NCBI RefSeq assembly: GCF_022809355.1
Contig: NZ_JAKZMM010000007.1
Span: forward strand, 62,001 to 126,000
Reading direction: 5' to 3'
Length of the DNA: 64,000 nt
Source: Parabacteroides faecalis
GTDB taxonomy: Bacteria; Bacteroidota; Bacteroidia; Bacteroidales; Tannerellaceae
Part shown: positions 1 through 7,485 of the stretch, in pieces
Numbering within the stretch: position 1 is the stretch's first letter
Layout of the letters: every line of letters starts with the position of its first letter
Program-made: the position numbers and the translations under genes
The notes under the pieces: model-generated
Database searches by the model: none
Told to the model about the DNA's origin: nothing
Seen by the model: only the letters and a program-made list of their open reading frames with translations

Positions 1-165
1 TTCGTGAAATGCCGTTTAGGGGCTTTCAGGGGACAAATTTATTATCAATATGACTACCGCCACACGGACGGCGAACTTTTCAGCATGGTAGCCAAAACGC
101 TGGACGAGTGCCGCCGCAGGCGTGACGAATGGGTAGTGAAGAAGAACGGAGTAATAAACAAGTAA
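1..165 (+). CDS. DUF3873-like small ICE protein, C-terminal part
   Basis: The reading frame is open from the first base and stops at 163-165. The visible 54 residues include QYDYRHTDGELFS and DECRRRRDEW, the signature of the small DUF3873 proteins that accompany Bacteroidales conjugative transposons. The start lies outside the window. It precedes the next plus-strand gene by 11 bp, so the two are probably co-transcribed. Function is unknown. Confidence 0.7.
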   Translation, partial: FVKCRLGAFRGQIYYQYDYRHTDGELFSMVAKTLDECRRRRDEWVVKKNGVINK

Positions 166-176
166 ATTTCAGGGAC

Positions 177-659
177 ATGAAAACAACAGAAGTAAACAAG
201 AAGCTTATCGGCAGGCGTTGCGAGTGTATTTTTACGGGCTTAATGGTAACGGGCGTTATCGAGGACACAGAAGAAAACGAACACACCATAGAGGTAAAAG
301 TCCGTTTCGACCACCCGCACCAGTGGGGCGATGATTTGTATAATGATGTGTGGGCGTGGGGGCGCAAAATAGACGAGTTCGGCACGCTGCACCATTTGCA
401 ACTGTTGGAGGACAAACCGGACTTTCAGATAATGACGGTAGTTTTCGGCGAGCCAATCAGCCGGATAGACCGCAGTGTTTTTGAAGATGTGGAAACGTGG
501 GGCGTCTGTTCCCTGCAAGGTTGGGTAAACAGCTATGAAAGTGTCCGGTTTGTAGCCATAGACGACCATACGGCAATCATCACGGGCGAATATAACATGG
601 AGCAGGTAAAGGTGTGGTTAGAGAAATACACGTCCATAAAGAGCCTTAAAACCAGTTGA
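177..659 (+). CDS. Hypothetical ICE accessory protein
   Basis: A 160-residue soluble protein, acidic and rich in beta-type segments, with no signal peptide or membrane segment. I do not recognise a family. The open frame extends upstream to 129, but that part overlaps the preceding gene, and the internal ATG at 177 (beginning MKTTEVNKKL) gives a normal gene junction. It converges with the minus-strand gene at 863-1183, and two strong hairpins lie between them. Its place at the far end of the tra region suggests an accessory ICE function, but the sequence gives no specific role. Confidence 0.6.
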   Translation: MKTTEVNKKLIGRRCECIFTGLMVTGVIEDTEENEHTIEVKVRFDHPHQWGDDLYNDVWAWGRKIDEFGTLHHLQLLEDKPDFQIMTVVFGEPISRIDRSVFEDVETWGVCSLQGWVNSYESVRFVAIDDHTAIITGEYNMEQVKVWLEKYTSIKSLKTS

Positions 660-862
660 TAGAGGACGGCGGCTGCTTGCCGCCGTTACTTTCTTCCGTG
701 AGCCTGCCAGCGGGTGAAGAAAGTAACAAAGAAGCCTTTCGTTTTCCCTATCATGGAAACAGCCCGCCGATGCTTCCCGGCGGGCTGTCTGCCCGATATT
801 TACGCTTTGCGTATCATTCCATACCCGGTTTCCCAAGAGGATGATAAAAACGGATGTCGCAA
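660..862. terminator. Convergent intergenic region with two GC-rich hairpins
   Basis: Two strong stem-loops fill this gap between convergent genes. The first pairs ACGGCGGC (666-673) with GCCGCCGT (679-686) and is followed by a short T-rich stretch. The second pairs an 11-bp arm at 759-769 with 778-788 (ACAGCCCGCCG and its complement). The first probably ends transcription of the plus-strand gene and the second that of the tra operon arriving from the right. No ORF here looks real. Confidence 0.55.
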
Positions 863-1183
863 CTATAAATCCTCATAGTGAATAAATTTTACCCCAAGTA
901 TGCACACGGTTTCTTCTTCCTCGATGTCATATTTCCATGTCCGTTTAGTGACAAGCATTTCCGTTTCGCAATCGAACCATACCATTACGGGCGCATCATC
1001 TTCTTCGTCCGCCCATTTGAAAACCTGATTGGACGGCGTTTTCCATAATTCAGCACTGTCACGTTCGGAAATACAGTCCTTGTCCACAATGATGATGTCA
1101 CCTACTGCCGGAACTGTATCTGTTTCCAACGTGGTTTCTATGTACCACGAGATACCTTCTATATCCAATTCTATTTTTACCAT
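863..1183 (-). CDS. Hypothetical acidic protein at the end of the tra operon
   Basis: A 106-residue, strongly acidic protein with no signal peptide or membrane segment. The middle and end contain runs of Glu/Asp (EEDDAP, DIEEEETV). It starts 12 bp after the TraQ-like gene stops and on the same strand, so it is probably the last gene of the tra transcript. I do not recognise the family. Confidence 0.6.
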   Translation of the reverse strand: MVKIELDIEGISWYIETTLETDTVPAVGDIIIVDKDCISERDSAELWKTPSNQVFKWADEEDDAPVMVWFDCETEMLVTKRTWKYDIEEEETVCILGVKFIHYEDL

Positions 1184-1195
1184 GTCGTTTTATTA

Positions 1196-1654
1196 TTAGG
1201 GGGTTATTGTTTCCGTTCCTTCTTCGCTGTTGTCATTATTAAATGATAGTGTAAGTTGCTGCATCTGCCCGAAGCTGTCGATGATATAAATGTCAATCGT
1301 CTGCTGGTCTGTCGATGCCGAGGTGTAGTAGAGCCGGAATGTTTCTTTCTCCAGCGGGTAAAAGTCATTGGGCAGGAACACCGTGCCGTTATCCATTTCC
1401 AGCTTCCCTTTGCCGTCCGGCTGGAAGTACCTTATCTGATAGGTAGTCGGCTGGTAGTAGCCGCCACGCACCAGTCGGCAGCGTATTTCGGCGGTTTCCC
1501 CGACTTTCAGCCTTTTGGGTACTGGCAGTGTTTCGATGCTGAACGGGTACGCCTGCTGAATATCCAAGTTGTCATTACAGGCGGTCACAAGCACGAGGGC
1601 GGCCACGATGCAGCAGCCCATGATGATTTTATACATTACATTCTTCATATACAT
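1196..1654 (-). CDS. traQ: Conjugative transposon protein TraQ (DUF3872)
   Basis: A 152-residue exported lipoprotein. After an N-terminal hydrophobic segment comes a lipobox (VTAC, Cys about residue 26), then a soluble beta-rich domain typical of DUF3872, the TraQ family of Bacteroidales conjugative transposons. The next ATG, two codons inside (1648), is an equally possible start. It follows traO by 13 bp. In CTnDOT a primase gene, traP, sits between traO and traQ; here it is absent, and a primase-helicase is encoded elsewhere (23703-25775). The role in the mating apparatus is not established; an outer-membrane or periplasmic location follows from the lipobox. Confidence 0.8.
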   Translation of the reverse strand: MYMKNVMYKIIMGCCIVAALVLVTACNDNLDIQQAYPFSIETLPVPKRLKVGETAEIRCRLVRGGYYQPTTYQIRYFQPDGKGKLEMDNGTVFLPNDFYPLEKETFRLYYTSASTDQQTIDIYIIDSFGQMQQLTLSFNNDNSEEGTETITP

Positions 1655-1667
1655 TATTATATAGCGG

Positions 1668-2249
1668 TCAGTTGATAATGAATTTCAGTCCCAAAGATAC
1701 CTGCGTGTGGAACTTGCCGATGTCCGAGCCGAACAACGCCCGTTCCCTTGCGTTCAACAGCAGAGCCACCCGGTCGGTCAGGTAGGTTTCCAGTTCCAGC
1801 GTCAGCGCACCGCCGTAAATGAAGCAGTCCTTATCCAGCAAGGTAGAGCCGTCCGGCAGCAGCTTTTCGCTTCGGTTGCTTGTTTCGTACCCGGCGAGAG
1901 CCGACAAGCCCAATGAAAGGAAAAAGGTCTTTCGTCTGTCCGATAGGAATTTCAGGTAATAGCCGCCCTCTGCGGTGAACTGTTCTACGGGTATCTGCAT
2001 ATCCTTGTAGTCATACTTCTTGTGCAGGTATTCGCCGCCAATCACCCAGCGGTTGGCGTTCTTGGTGTAAACGCTGTACGCCGCCCCGATGTGGTAGGCG
2101 AAATCACTGCCAGCGTTCCAATGCACCCCGTCCGTCATGCCCGCCGTGACCTGCAAGCCTTTCATGCCCGGCAGGTATCTTTGTGCGTGTGCCTGAAACG
2201 AGGTCAGGCACAGCGCAAAGAGCATCATTATAAAGATGTGTCTTTTCAT
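1668..2249 (-). CDS. traO: Conjugative transposon protein TraO
   Basis: A 193-residue protein with a cleavable signal peptide (hydrophobic core then AHAQ at about residues 20-23) and alternating amphipathic strands that look like a small outer-membrane beta-barrel (for example GGEYLHKKYDY and the C-terminal VSLGLKFIIN). This matches the TraO family of Bacteroidales conjugative transposons. It sits 3 bp after traN on the same strand, in the conserved tra gene order. It probably forms part of the outer-membrane side of the mating channel; that role is inferred from location. Confidence 0.88.
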   Translation of the reverse strand: MKRHIFIMMLFALCLTSFQAHAQRYLPGMKGLQVTAGMTDGVHWNAGSDFAYHIGAAYSVYTKNANRWVIGGEYLHKKYDYKDMQIPVEQFTAEGGYYLKFLSDRRKTFFLSLGLSALAGYETSNRSEKLLPDGSTLLDKDCFIYGGALTLELETYLTDRVALLLNARERALFGSDIGKFHTQVSLGLKFIIN

Positions 2250-2252
2250 TCC

Positions 2253-3188
2253 CTATTTGATTTTTAGTTCGTCAATCACTTCTGCGTTCACGATGTCGGC
2301 GTTTTCCACCCGTATGGTCTGATGCCGCCCGCCGTTCTTCTCGTAGAGTTCCACGACCAGCAGCTTGTCGTCAGGAATGGTAAACTTCGGCAGGGCGTAC
2401 ACCGTGCGCACGGTCGATTTCCCGGCAATCTCTATCACCTCGTTGTAGCTGCGTACCGCATCCAGTACCGTTTCCTGAATAGCCGTGCGTTTGGGCACTT
2501 TTTTATCGGTTATCTTAAACCTGATGAAGTCCGTGTCGAAAGGCACGTTGGAACTGTTCTTTGTCTGCGTGTGCACGTAGAGCATCCCGTTATATGTGTA
2601 AATCCCCTTGATTAAGAACTGTATGCCGAAACGCTTGCTACCCAAGTGGCGCACTTTCCGGTCATTGTTCTTGTAGATACTCTGCATTATCAGCTTCACC
2701 AGCAGCGGGCTTTCATTACCCAGTTCCCGGAAATAGATGTTCATGCGGGTATGCGAAAAGTCGCTGGTGTCCTCGTTCTCCAAGAAGTCTTTCATTTCGA
2801 TGTTGAGCATTTCCGGTTCACGTGCATATTTGGCGTTGAATGAAAAGAAACTCCCGTCCTCGCAAATGACGGAGAAGTTCGTTTCTCCCGGAAAGCCCTC
2901 TGTCGTGGCTTTCACCCGGATTACGTTCTCCGCACCGTCCGCCTTGCCCGCTATGATGTGGTTGCTTCCCAAATCCACGTAGCGGACGGCGGCGGGGAAG
3001 ATGATATGCACCGTCTTGGCAAAGGTCACTTCCACGCCGTAGGGCGTTACCATTTGTCGGTACGGGAGTTTCCGGGTAATCCCCCGGTACAAGTCGTTGC
3101 CAGCCGCATACTTCACTGTGTCGGTTTCCTGTGCGTTTGCTGCACACACGCCCAGCAAGAGGGCGAGCAATACAAAAATCTGTTTCAT
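2253..3188 (-). CDS. traN: Conjugative transposon protein TraN (DUF4138)
   Basis: A 311-residue secreted protein of the DUF4138/TraN family, regarded as the VirB9-like component of the Bacteroidales mating channel. A signal peptide ends at about AANAQ. The longer frame begins with a TTG at 3194; the ATG at 3188 is the better start, since a conserved ICE motif (CCACTAAAATTTTAATT) ends a few bases upstream. The middle carries the beta-sandwich pattern expected for a VirB9-like protein. It lies between traM and traO. Confidence 0.88.
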   Translation of the reverse strand: MKQIFVLLALLLGVCAANAQETDTVKYAAGNDLYRGITRKLPYRQMVTPYGVEVTFAKTVHIIFPAAVRYVDLGSNHIIAGKADGAENVIRVKATTEGFPGETNFSVICEDGSFFSFNAKYAREPEMLNIEMKDFLENEDTSDFSHTRMNIYFRELGNESPLLVKLIMQSIYKNNDRKVRHLGSKRFGIQFLIKGIYTYNGMLYVHTQTKNSSNVPFDTDFIRFKITDKKVPKRTAIQETVLDAVRSYNEVIEIAGKSTVRTVYALPKFTIPDDKLLVVELYEKNGGRHQTIRVENADIVNAEVIDELKIK

Positions 3189-3228
3189 TGTCAATTAAAA
3201 TTTTAGTGGATGAATATTTGTTGAGTAA

Positions 3229-4560
3229 TTATTGCTGTTTGGCGTAAAGCATCACCCTGTACCCGGCTTTCAGCTTCACTTTCACGGTTCGGAACTTCTT
3301 GGCGAGGTAGCCGGACGTTCCTTGCAGCAAGCCCCTTGTCACGTCCATAGCCACCTGCTGCCCGGCACTTTGGGCAAAGGATATGCTTGTACCCAGCCCG
3401 CTTCCGATATTCGCCATAGCTTCGTTGAACGCTTCCTGCTCCATAGAGGACGGGACGGAAAGCCCCTTTTGCCCGTCCGTGTCGAACACGGCGAGTTCCA
3501 CCGGGATGATGTTGCCAGCGTACTCAATCGAGGACACCAGTATGTCGAGCCGTTCGCCCTGCACCTTTGCCGTTCCCGCCACAAGGGTATTCTTCGGCAC
3601 AACGATATTTCCCGCCTGCATGGGTTCGAGCAACCGGAGTTTCACCGCCTGCCCGTCCACCAGCGTTTGGTCTTGGTGTATGCAGGCGGCTACCGTGTTC
3701 TTTCCCATAGCGTACCCCGTGCCTACCGCCGTGTTGAAGCCGTAGTTTCGTGGCTGGCTGTAAGCCCGGATGAAGTCGGCATCGCTCATGGGCTGCTGCA
3801 ATCCCGAAACGGTCGTTTCCCGGATAGCCTGCACCGGAATAGCCGGAGTGCCGATACCGCCACCGTTCTGCCCGGCTGTCGGTATTTGGGCAATCTGTCC
3901 CCTTTGTCCGTCCTGCCCGTTCATATACTTTGCCGCCAGCTCGTAGGACTTTTCCAAGAGTGCCATTTGGTCGTCAGCCGTAGGCGTGGCGTTCTGCTGC
4001 TGTTTCAGTCGGTCGGTCAGTTCCGCCACCTGCCGTTTCAATTCCTCTTTTTCCTCGTCCACAGGGGGCGTTTCGTAGAACGTGCTTAACTGGCGGTTGA
4101 TGTCCCGGTAAGCCGCCCTTGAAGAAGCACCGCCGCCCCTTTGTGGCTTCGGATCTTCTTCCGGCATCAGATTGATTTCCTCTTGTGGTTCTTCCGTATC
4201 ATCGTCCAGCGTGAAACCGAAGTCCTGCAAGGATTGTATCTTGTCCTGCTGTTTGCGGTTTGTCACCGCCTGCTCGTAAGCCTTTTGCTTGTCGGCTATA
4301 ATCCCGTCCTCTGCGGGCAGGGGTATGTCGGCATTGAAGCCGCCCACGCTTTCCACATTCACGTCCTCTTTGCCGGAGGGTGCGAATATCAGGTACATGC
4401 ACCCTGCAAAGGCAAGGAACATCAGCGGGAAGACTATCATTTTCCTGCGCTGCTGCACCTGCTGCGGGGTAAGTTCCCGTTTGGGTTTATCTTCCTTTTT
4501 CGGCTTCCCGTCCGCCTGCGGTACGGTCGTGCCGTTCTCATTCTTCTGTACTTCTTCCAT
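3229..4560 (-). CDS. traM: Conjugative transposon protein TraM (VirB10-like)
   Basis: A 443-residue inner-membrane-anchored protein. A cytoplasmic basic N-terminus (about 40 residues) is followed by one transmembrane helix (MIVFPLMFLAFAGCMYLIF), a long Gln/Pro-rich and coiled linker (about 70-240), and a conserved C-terminal domain containing KNTLVAGTAKVQGERL, the VirB10/TrbI-like core. This is the TraM family (PF12508). It overlaps the end of traL by 23 bp, which suggests translational coupling, and precedes traN. By family it links inner and outer membrane parts of the mating channel. Confidence 0.93.
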   Translation of the reverse strand: MEEVQKNENGTTVPQADGKPKKEDKPKRELTPQQVQQRRKMIVFPLMFLAFAGCMYLIFAPSGKEDVNVESVGGFNADIPLPAEDGIIADKQKAYEQAVTNRKQQDKIQSLQDFGFTLDDDTEEPQEEINLMPEEDPKPQRGGGASSRAAYRDINRQLSTFYETPPVDEEKEELKRQVAELTDRLKQQQNATPTADDQMALLEKSYELAAKYMNGQDGQRGQIAQIPTAGQNGGGIGTPAIPVQAIRETTVSGLQQPMSDADFIRAYSQPRNYGFNTAVGTGYAMGKNTVAACIHQDQTLVDGQAVKLRLLEPMQAGNIVVPKNTLVAGTAKVQGERLDILVSSIEYAGNIIPVELAVFDTDGQKGLSVPSSMEQEAFNEAMANIGSGLGTSISFAQSAGQQVAMDVTRGLLQGTSGYLAKKFRTVKVKLKAGYRVMLYAKQQ

Positions 4561-4834
4561 ATTGCGGTCTGTTTAACGGGTTGATACTTTTGGTTGTGTC
4601 ATTGCCGTGCAACGGCAGTTGTCTGATGTGTTCTATTTGCAGCCTTTGCCCGTCCCGTTTCCCGATATTGTAGATTGATGAAACGGTGATGTAGATAGAC
4701 AAGCCGCCGAAAAAGAAGAACATCAGGAGGATAACCGCCAGCCTTTTGCCCGGCGTAATCCGTCCGCACATTCGGCGCAGGCGGTCGTCCGCCCAGTCCC
4801 GCACCTTTTCGATGTGGTTTCGTTTTCTTTCCAT
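4538..4834 (-). CDS. traL: Conjugative transposon protein TraL
   Basis: A 98-residue protein with a basic N-terminus and a single strong transmembrane helix (about 30-52), followed by a short polar tail. This matches the small TraL proteins of Bacteroidales ICEs. The open frame extends further upstream, but the ATG at 4834 (MERKRNHIEK) starts 4 bp after traK stops and is the expected start. The gene overlaps traM. The function is structural within the mating channel by context only. Confidence 0.82.
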   Translation of the reverse strand: MERKRNHIEKVRDWADDRLRRMCGRITPGKRLAVILLMFFFFGGLSIYITVSSIYNIGKRDGQRLQIEHIRQLPLHGNDTTKSINPLNRPQYGRSTEE

Positions 4835-4838
4835 AAGG

Positions 4839-5462
4839 CTATCTTTTAATGGTCTGCAAATCCTTGTTCTCGGTAATGGTGAACGCTTCGATGATAAAGC
4901 CGTGCGGGTTGTTGTCGCTCCGTGTGGCGTTAAGCAACCGGCACGAGGTGACAAGGCTTCGCACCGTCAGGCTGCTTTCCCGGACAATCAACTGGCGGGC
5001 ATACGTGTTCACCTTGTAGGGGTACTGGTCGAAGTCGCACTTCACGCTGTCAATCTCCACCGTCTGCGTGACGTTTCCGGAAATCACCCGGTTGTAGTAG
5101 CCCTTTTCCGCCAAGTCCTTGTAATAGTTGAAAGCGGTCTTGTCGGCGAGAAACAACGAGCGTTTGATGTTGCTTTCGATAGCCCCCTTTTCGGGTGATA
5201 AGGTGAAGAAAAGTTCGTGGAAACGCCGCACGTGCGACTTCGCTTCCACGGGTCTGTTCTGCGCCATGTCCTGCGAGAGTGCCAGCATCAGGCTTTTGCC
5301 GTTGTCGAGGACGTATATCTTCTGCCGCTGCTTTTCGGCGAAGCTGTACGAGTTCCACACGGCAAAGCCCGTCACCAGTGCGCACAGGCAGATGAATACC
5401 AGCGCAAAGAGCCGGATTTGCCGGAAACTCGTTTCGATGTTCGTTAATGACTTAAATTCCAT
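4839..5462 (-). CDS. traK: Conjugative transposon protein TraK (VirB8-like)
   Basis: A 207-residue protein with a short cytoplasmic N-terminus, one transmembrane helix at about 17-38 and a periplasmic domain, the layout of VirB8-type channel components. The sequence from MEFKSLTNIE to the C-terminal AFTITENKDL is typical of the TraK family. It lies between traJ (20 bp away) and traL (4 bp away) in the conserved order. A role as a periplasmic scaffold of the mating channel follows from the family. Confidence 0.9.
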   Translation of the reverse strand: MEFKSLTNIETSFRQIRLFALVFICLCALVTGFAVWNSYSFAEKQRQKIYVLDNGKSLMLALSQDMAQNRPVEAKSHVRRFHELFFTLSPEKGAIESNIKRSLFLADKTAFNYYKDLAEKGYYNRVISGNVTQTVEIDSVKCDFDQYPYKVNTYARQLIVRESSLTVRSLVTSCRLLNATRSDNNPHGFIIEAFTITENKDLQTIKR

Positions 5463-5482
5463 ATACTAAATATTGATGTTGG

Positions 5483-6484
5483 TTATTTGAGTAGTTTCCC
5501 GGTTACTTTCCCGCTTGCCGCACCGACCGCAGCCCCGGCGATTGAACCAGCCCGTGCCACGTTGCGGTTATAGGCAGACGTACCGCCAGCCGACACTATC
5601 CAGCTTGCCACCGTTGGAATGGTGAAGTAGCCCACGATGCCGATAATCATAAAGATTATATACACGGTGCTGCTCCCGTCCGGGATGAAATCCGGGTCTG
5701 AAAGCTGCTCGATGTCTTTTTGGAGCATCAGGGTTTGTATGCGTGCCAGCACGCTGCTGAACAAGTCCGACACGGGCAGCCACAGGTAAATGGAGATATA
5801 GCGTGAAATCCACCGGGTCAGCGTGCTTTGGAAACCGTCATAAACGGAAATCGCAAACGCCAGCGGACCCAGTATGCTTAACACGATTAGGAAGAACGTG
5901 CGCAGCGTGTCTATAATCAGCCCCGCCGCCTGAAAGAGCATTTCCAATAACTCCCTGAACCAGTCCCGGACGGACTTCTTGATGTTGTAAGCCGTCCTGT
6001 CCATGTACATGCCCGTCATAGTCACCATGTCGGAGGGCGACCAGCCCAGTTCTTCCAGTTGTCGGTCAAATTCCTCGTCCGATGCGAGGTAAGCCGTTTC
6101 GGGGCTTCGCATCAGGGCTTCATATTCCAGTCGGTCTTTCTGCGCCCGGTACTCGTTCATGTCGAAAGTCTGCGTTTCCATAAGCTGGTTGCACCCTTTT
6201 ACCACTGGCGACAATACCGTGTTGATAGTCCCCAGCACGAAAGTTGGAAAAAACATGATGCACAGCCCCAACGCAAAGGGACGCAGGAGCGGGTACACAT
6301 CTATGGGTTCGGCACGTGCGAGCGACTGCCACACTTTGGCGGCTACATAGAACAAAGCTCCCAGCCCGGCTATCCCTTTGGCTACCCCCGTCATGTTGCT
6401 GCACAAGGGCATCATTTCATCGTACAGCACCCGCAACACTTGGTGCAGGTTGTCAAAATCCACCGCTGCTAATAACATAGGCAT
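5483..6484 (-). CDS. traJ: Conjugative transposon protein TraJ (VirB6-like)
   Basis: A 333-residue polytopic inner-membrane protein. Hydrophobic helices are visible at about 38-50, 70-90, 180-215, 225-240 and 270-300, and the C-terminal tail is Gly/Ala-rich. This is the TraJ family of Bacteroidales conjugative transposons, the position and topology corresponding to VirB6. A second ATG two codons inside (6478) is an alternative start. It lies 13 bp after traI and before traK. It probably forms the inner-membrane base of the DNA channel. Confidence 0.9.
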   Translation of the reverse strand: MPMLLAAVDFDNLHQVLRVLYDEMMPLCSNMTGVAKGIAGLGALFYVAAKVWQSLARAEPIDVYPLLRPFALGLCIMFFPTFVLGTINTVLSPVVKGCNQLMETQTFDMNEYRAQKDRLEYEALMRSPETAYLASDEEFDRQLEELGWSPSDMVTMTGMYMDRTAYNIKKSVRDWFRELLEMLFQAAGLIIDTLRTFFLIVLSILGPLAFAISVYDGFQSTLTRWISRYISIYLWLPVSDLFSSVLARIQTLMLQKDIEQLSDPDFIPDGSSTVYIIFMIIGIVGYFTIPTVASWIVSAGGTSAYNRNVARAGSIAGAAVGAASGKVTGKLLK

Positions 6485-6497
6485 ACCGATTTATATG

Positions 6498-7124
6498 TTA
6501 CCAGTAGCGTTCATCCGCCGAGCCGTAGAGAGCCAGCACCCGGTCGGTGTCGTTCTTCTTCTTCGCCCGCAGGTAGGACACGGATATGTTCTTTCGGGTG
6601 TAGTAGTTCACGAGGTTGCGGTAGTTGAGCAGGCTTTTATAGGCGTTGTTGATTACCGCCAGCCTTTCGGCATCCGTCAGCGACATGCCCGTCACGTTCA
6701 CTACATTCTTCAAGTCCTGCAACACGTCCGCACTTTCGGAGAGCAGCTTGGCGTACCCGGCTGAAATGGCGGTGAGTTCATCCGGCGTGTAGTTCGGGTC
6801 TGCCAGCATGTTCTGATAGTTTCGCACGTAGATTTCGGATATTTCCGCCACCAGCTCAATGGACTTCTTCACCTTGATGCCGCCCTTGACAACATCGTGT
6901 ACCGCTTTGAGCGCATCGTAATATTTTTTACCCTGCTGGAAAATCTTCTGCGCTTCCATGAAGCCGTCCAGCGTGTTCTTGGCAGTGGTGGAAGTCTGCA
7001 CTATCTGCTTGGTGGTGTTGATGATGCCCTGCGCCAAGTTGCCGGGGTCTGACACCACCCACTGTGCGGATGCCTTGCCGATGAAGCAAAGGCACACCGC
7101 CATAAGGAGAATTGTTCTTTTCAT
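6498..7124 (-). CDS. traI: Conjugative transposon protein TraI (DUF4141)
   Basis: A 208-residue secreted protein with a signal peptide ending at GKASAQ, then a largely helical periplasmic domain. The start region after cleavage (WVVSDPGNLAQGI) is the hallmark of the DUF4141/TraI family. Its start codon shares one base with the stop of the upstream lipoprotein gene, so the two are translationally coupled. By position and helical make-up it may be a VirB5-like channel protein, but that is inference. Confidence 0.88.
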   Translation of the reverse strand: MKRTILLMAVCLCFIGKASAQWVVSDPGNLAQGIINTTKQIVQTSTTAKNTLDGFMEAQKIFQQGKKYYDALKAVHDVVKGGIKVKKSIELVAEISEIYVRNYQNMLADPNYTPDELTAISAGYAKLLSESADVLQDLKNVVNVTGMSLTDAERLAVINNAYKSLLNYRNLVNYYTRKNISVSYLRAKKKNDTDRVLALYGSADERYW

Positions 7125-7474
7125 TATCTTTTGTTTTCAGGGTTTGTAACTCGTTTGTATTCGCCGCCGGGCATGAGCGTTATCCGGTCGGTCTTTTTGT
7201 CATAGGTGAACTGTATGCGGAAGCCCGTTTCGATGAACAGGCAGCCGTTCCGTTCTGTTACCGGGTAAGCCGTTTCCAGTATTCTGCCCCTGACATTCGC
7301 TTTCCGGGTGACGGTGTATCTGCCGCCCGTTTCCGAGAGTGTGAAAGCCGGGTGTCCCCTGACGTGTACCCAATAGCCCTGCATCCTTTCCAGCTCCTTG
7401 CTTCCGCTGTCCTCGCAGCCCGCCAGCAGGCAGGCGGACAATAGCGTGTATATCAGATTGTCAATCCATTTCAT
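7124..7474 (-). CDS. DUF3876-type lipoprotein of the tra operon
   Basis: A 116-residue lipoprotein: hydrophobic N-terminus and lipobox LLAGC (Cys at about residue 20), then a small beta-rich domain with GYWVHV and FRIQFTYDKKTDRITL. It matches the DUF3876 proteins found between traG and traI in Bacteroidales ICEs, the place of traH in CTnDOT. It is 11 bp downstream of traG. The lipobox points to the outer membrane or periplasm. Its role in mating is unknown. Confidence 0.75.
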   Translation of the reverse strand: MKWIDNLIYTLLSACLLAGCEDSGSKELERMQGYWVHVRGHPAFTLSETGGRYTVTRKANVRGRILETAYPVTERNGCLFIETGFRIQFTYDKKTDRITLMPGGEYKRVTNPENKR

Positions 7475-7485
7475 GTTCCTAATTT

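Noticed and set aside
3232-4089. Long antisense frame opposite traM, with similar ones opposite traG (8080-8946), the DUF3945 gene (19235-20143), topB (20938-21696) and GH95 (46903-47718)
   Set aside because: All are shadows of well-supported genes on the other strand and have no recognisable domain.
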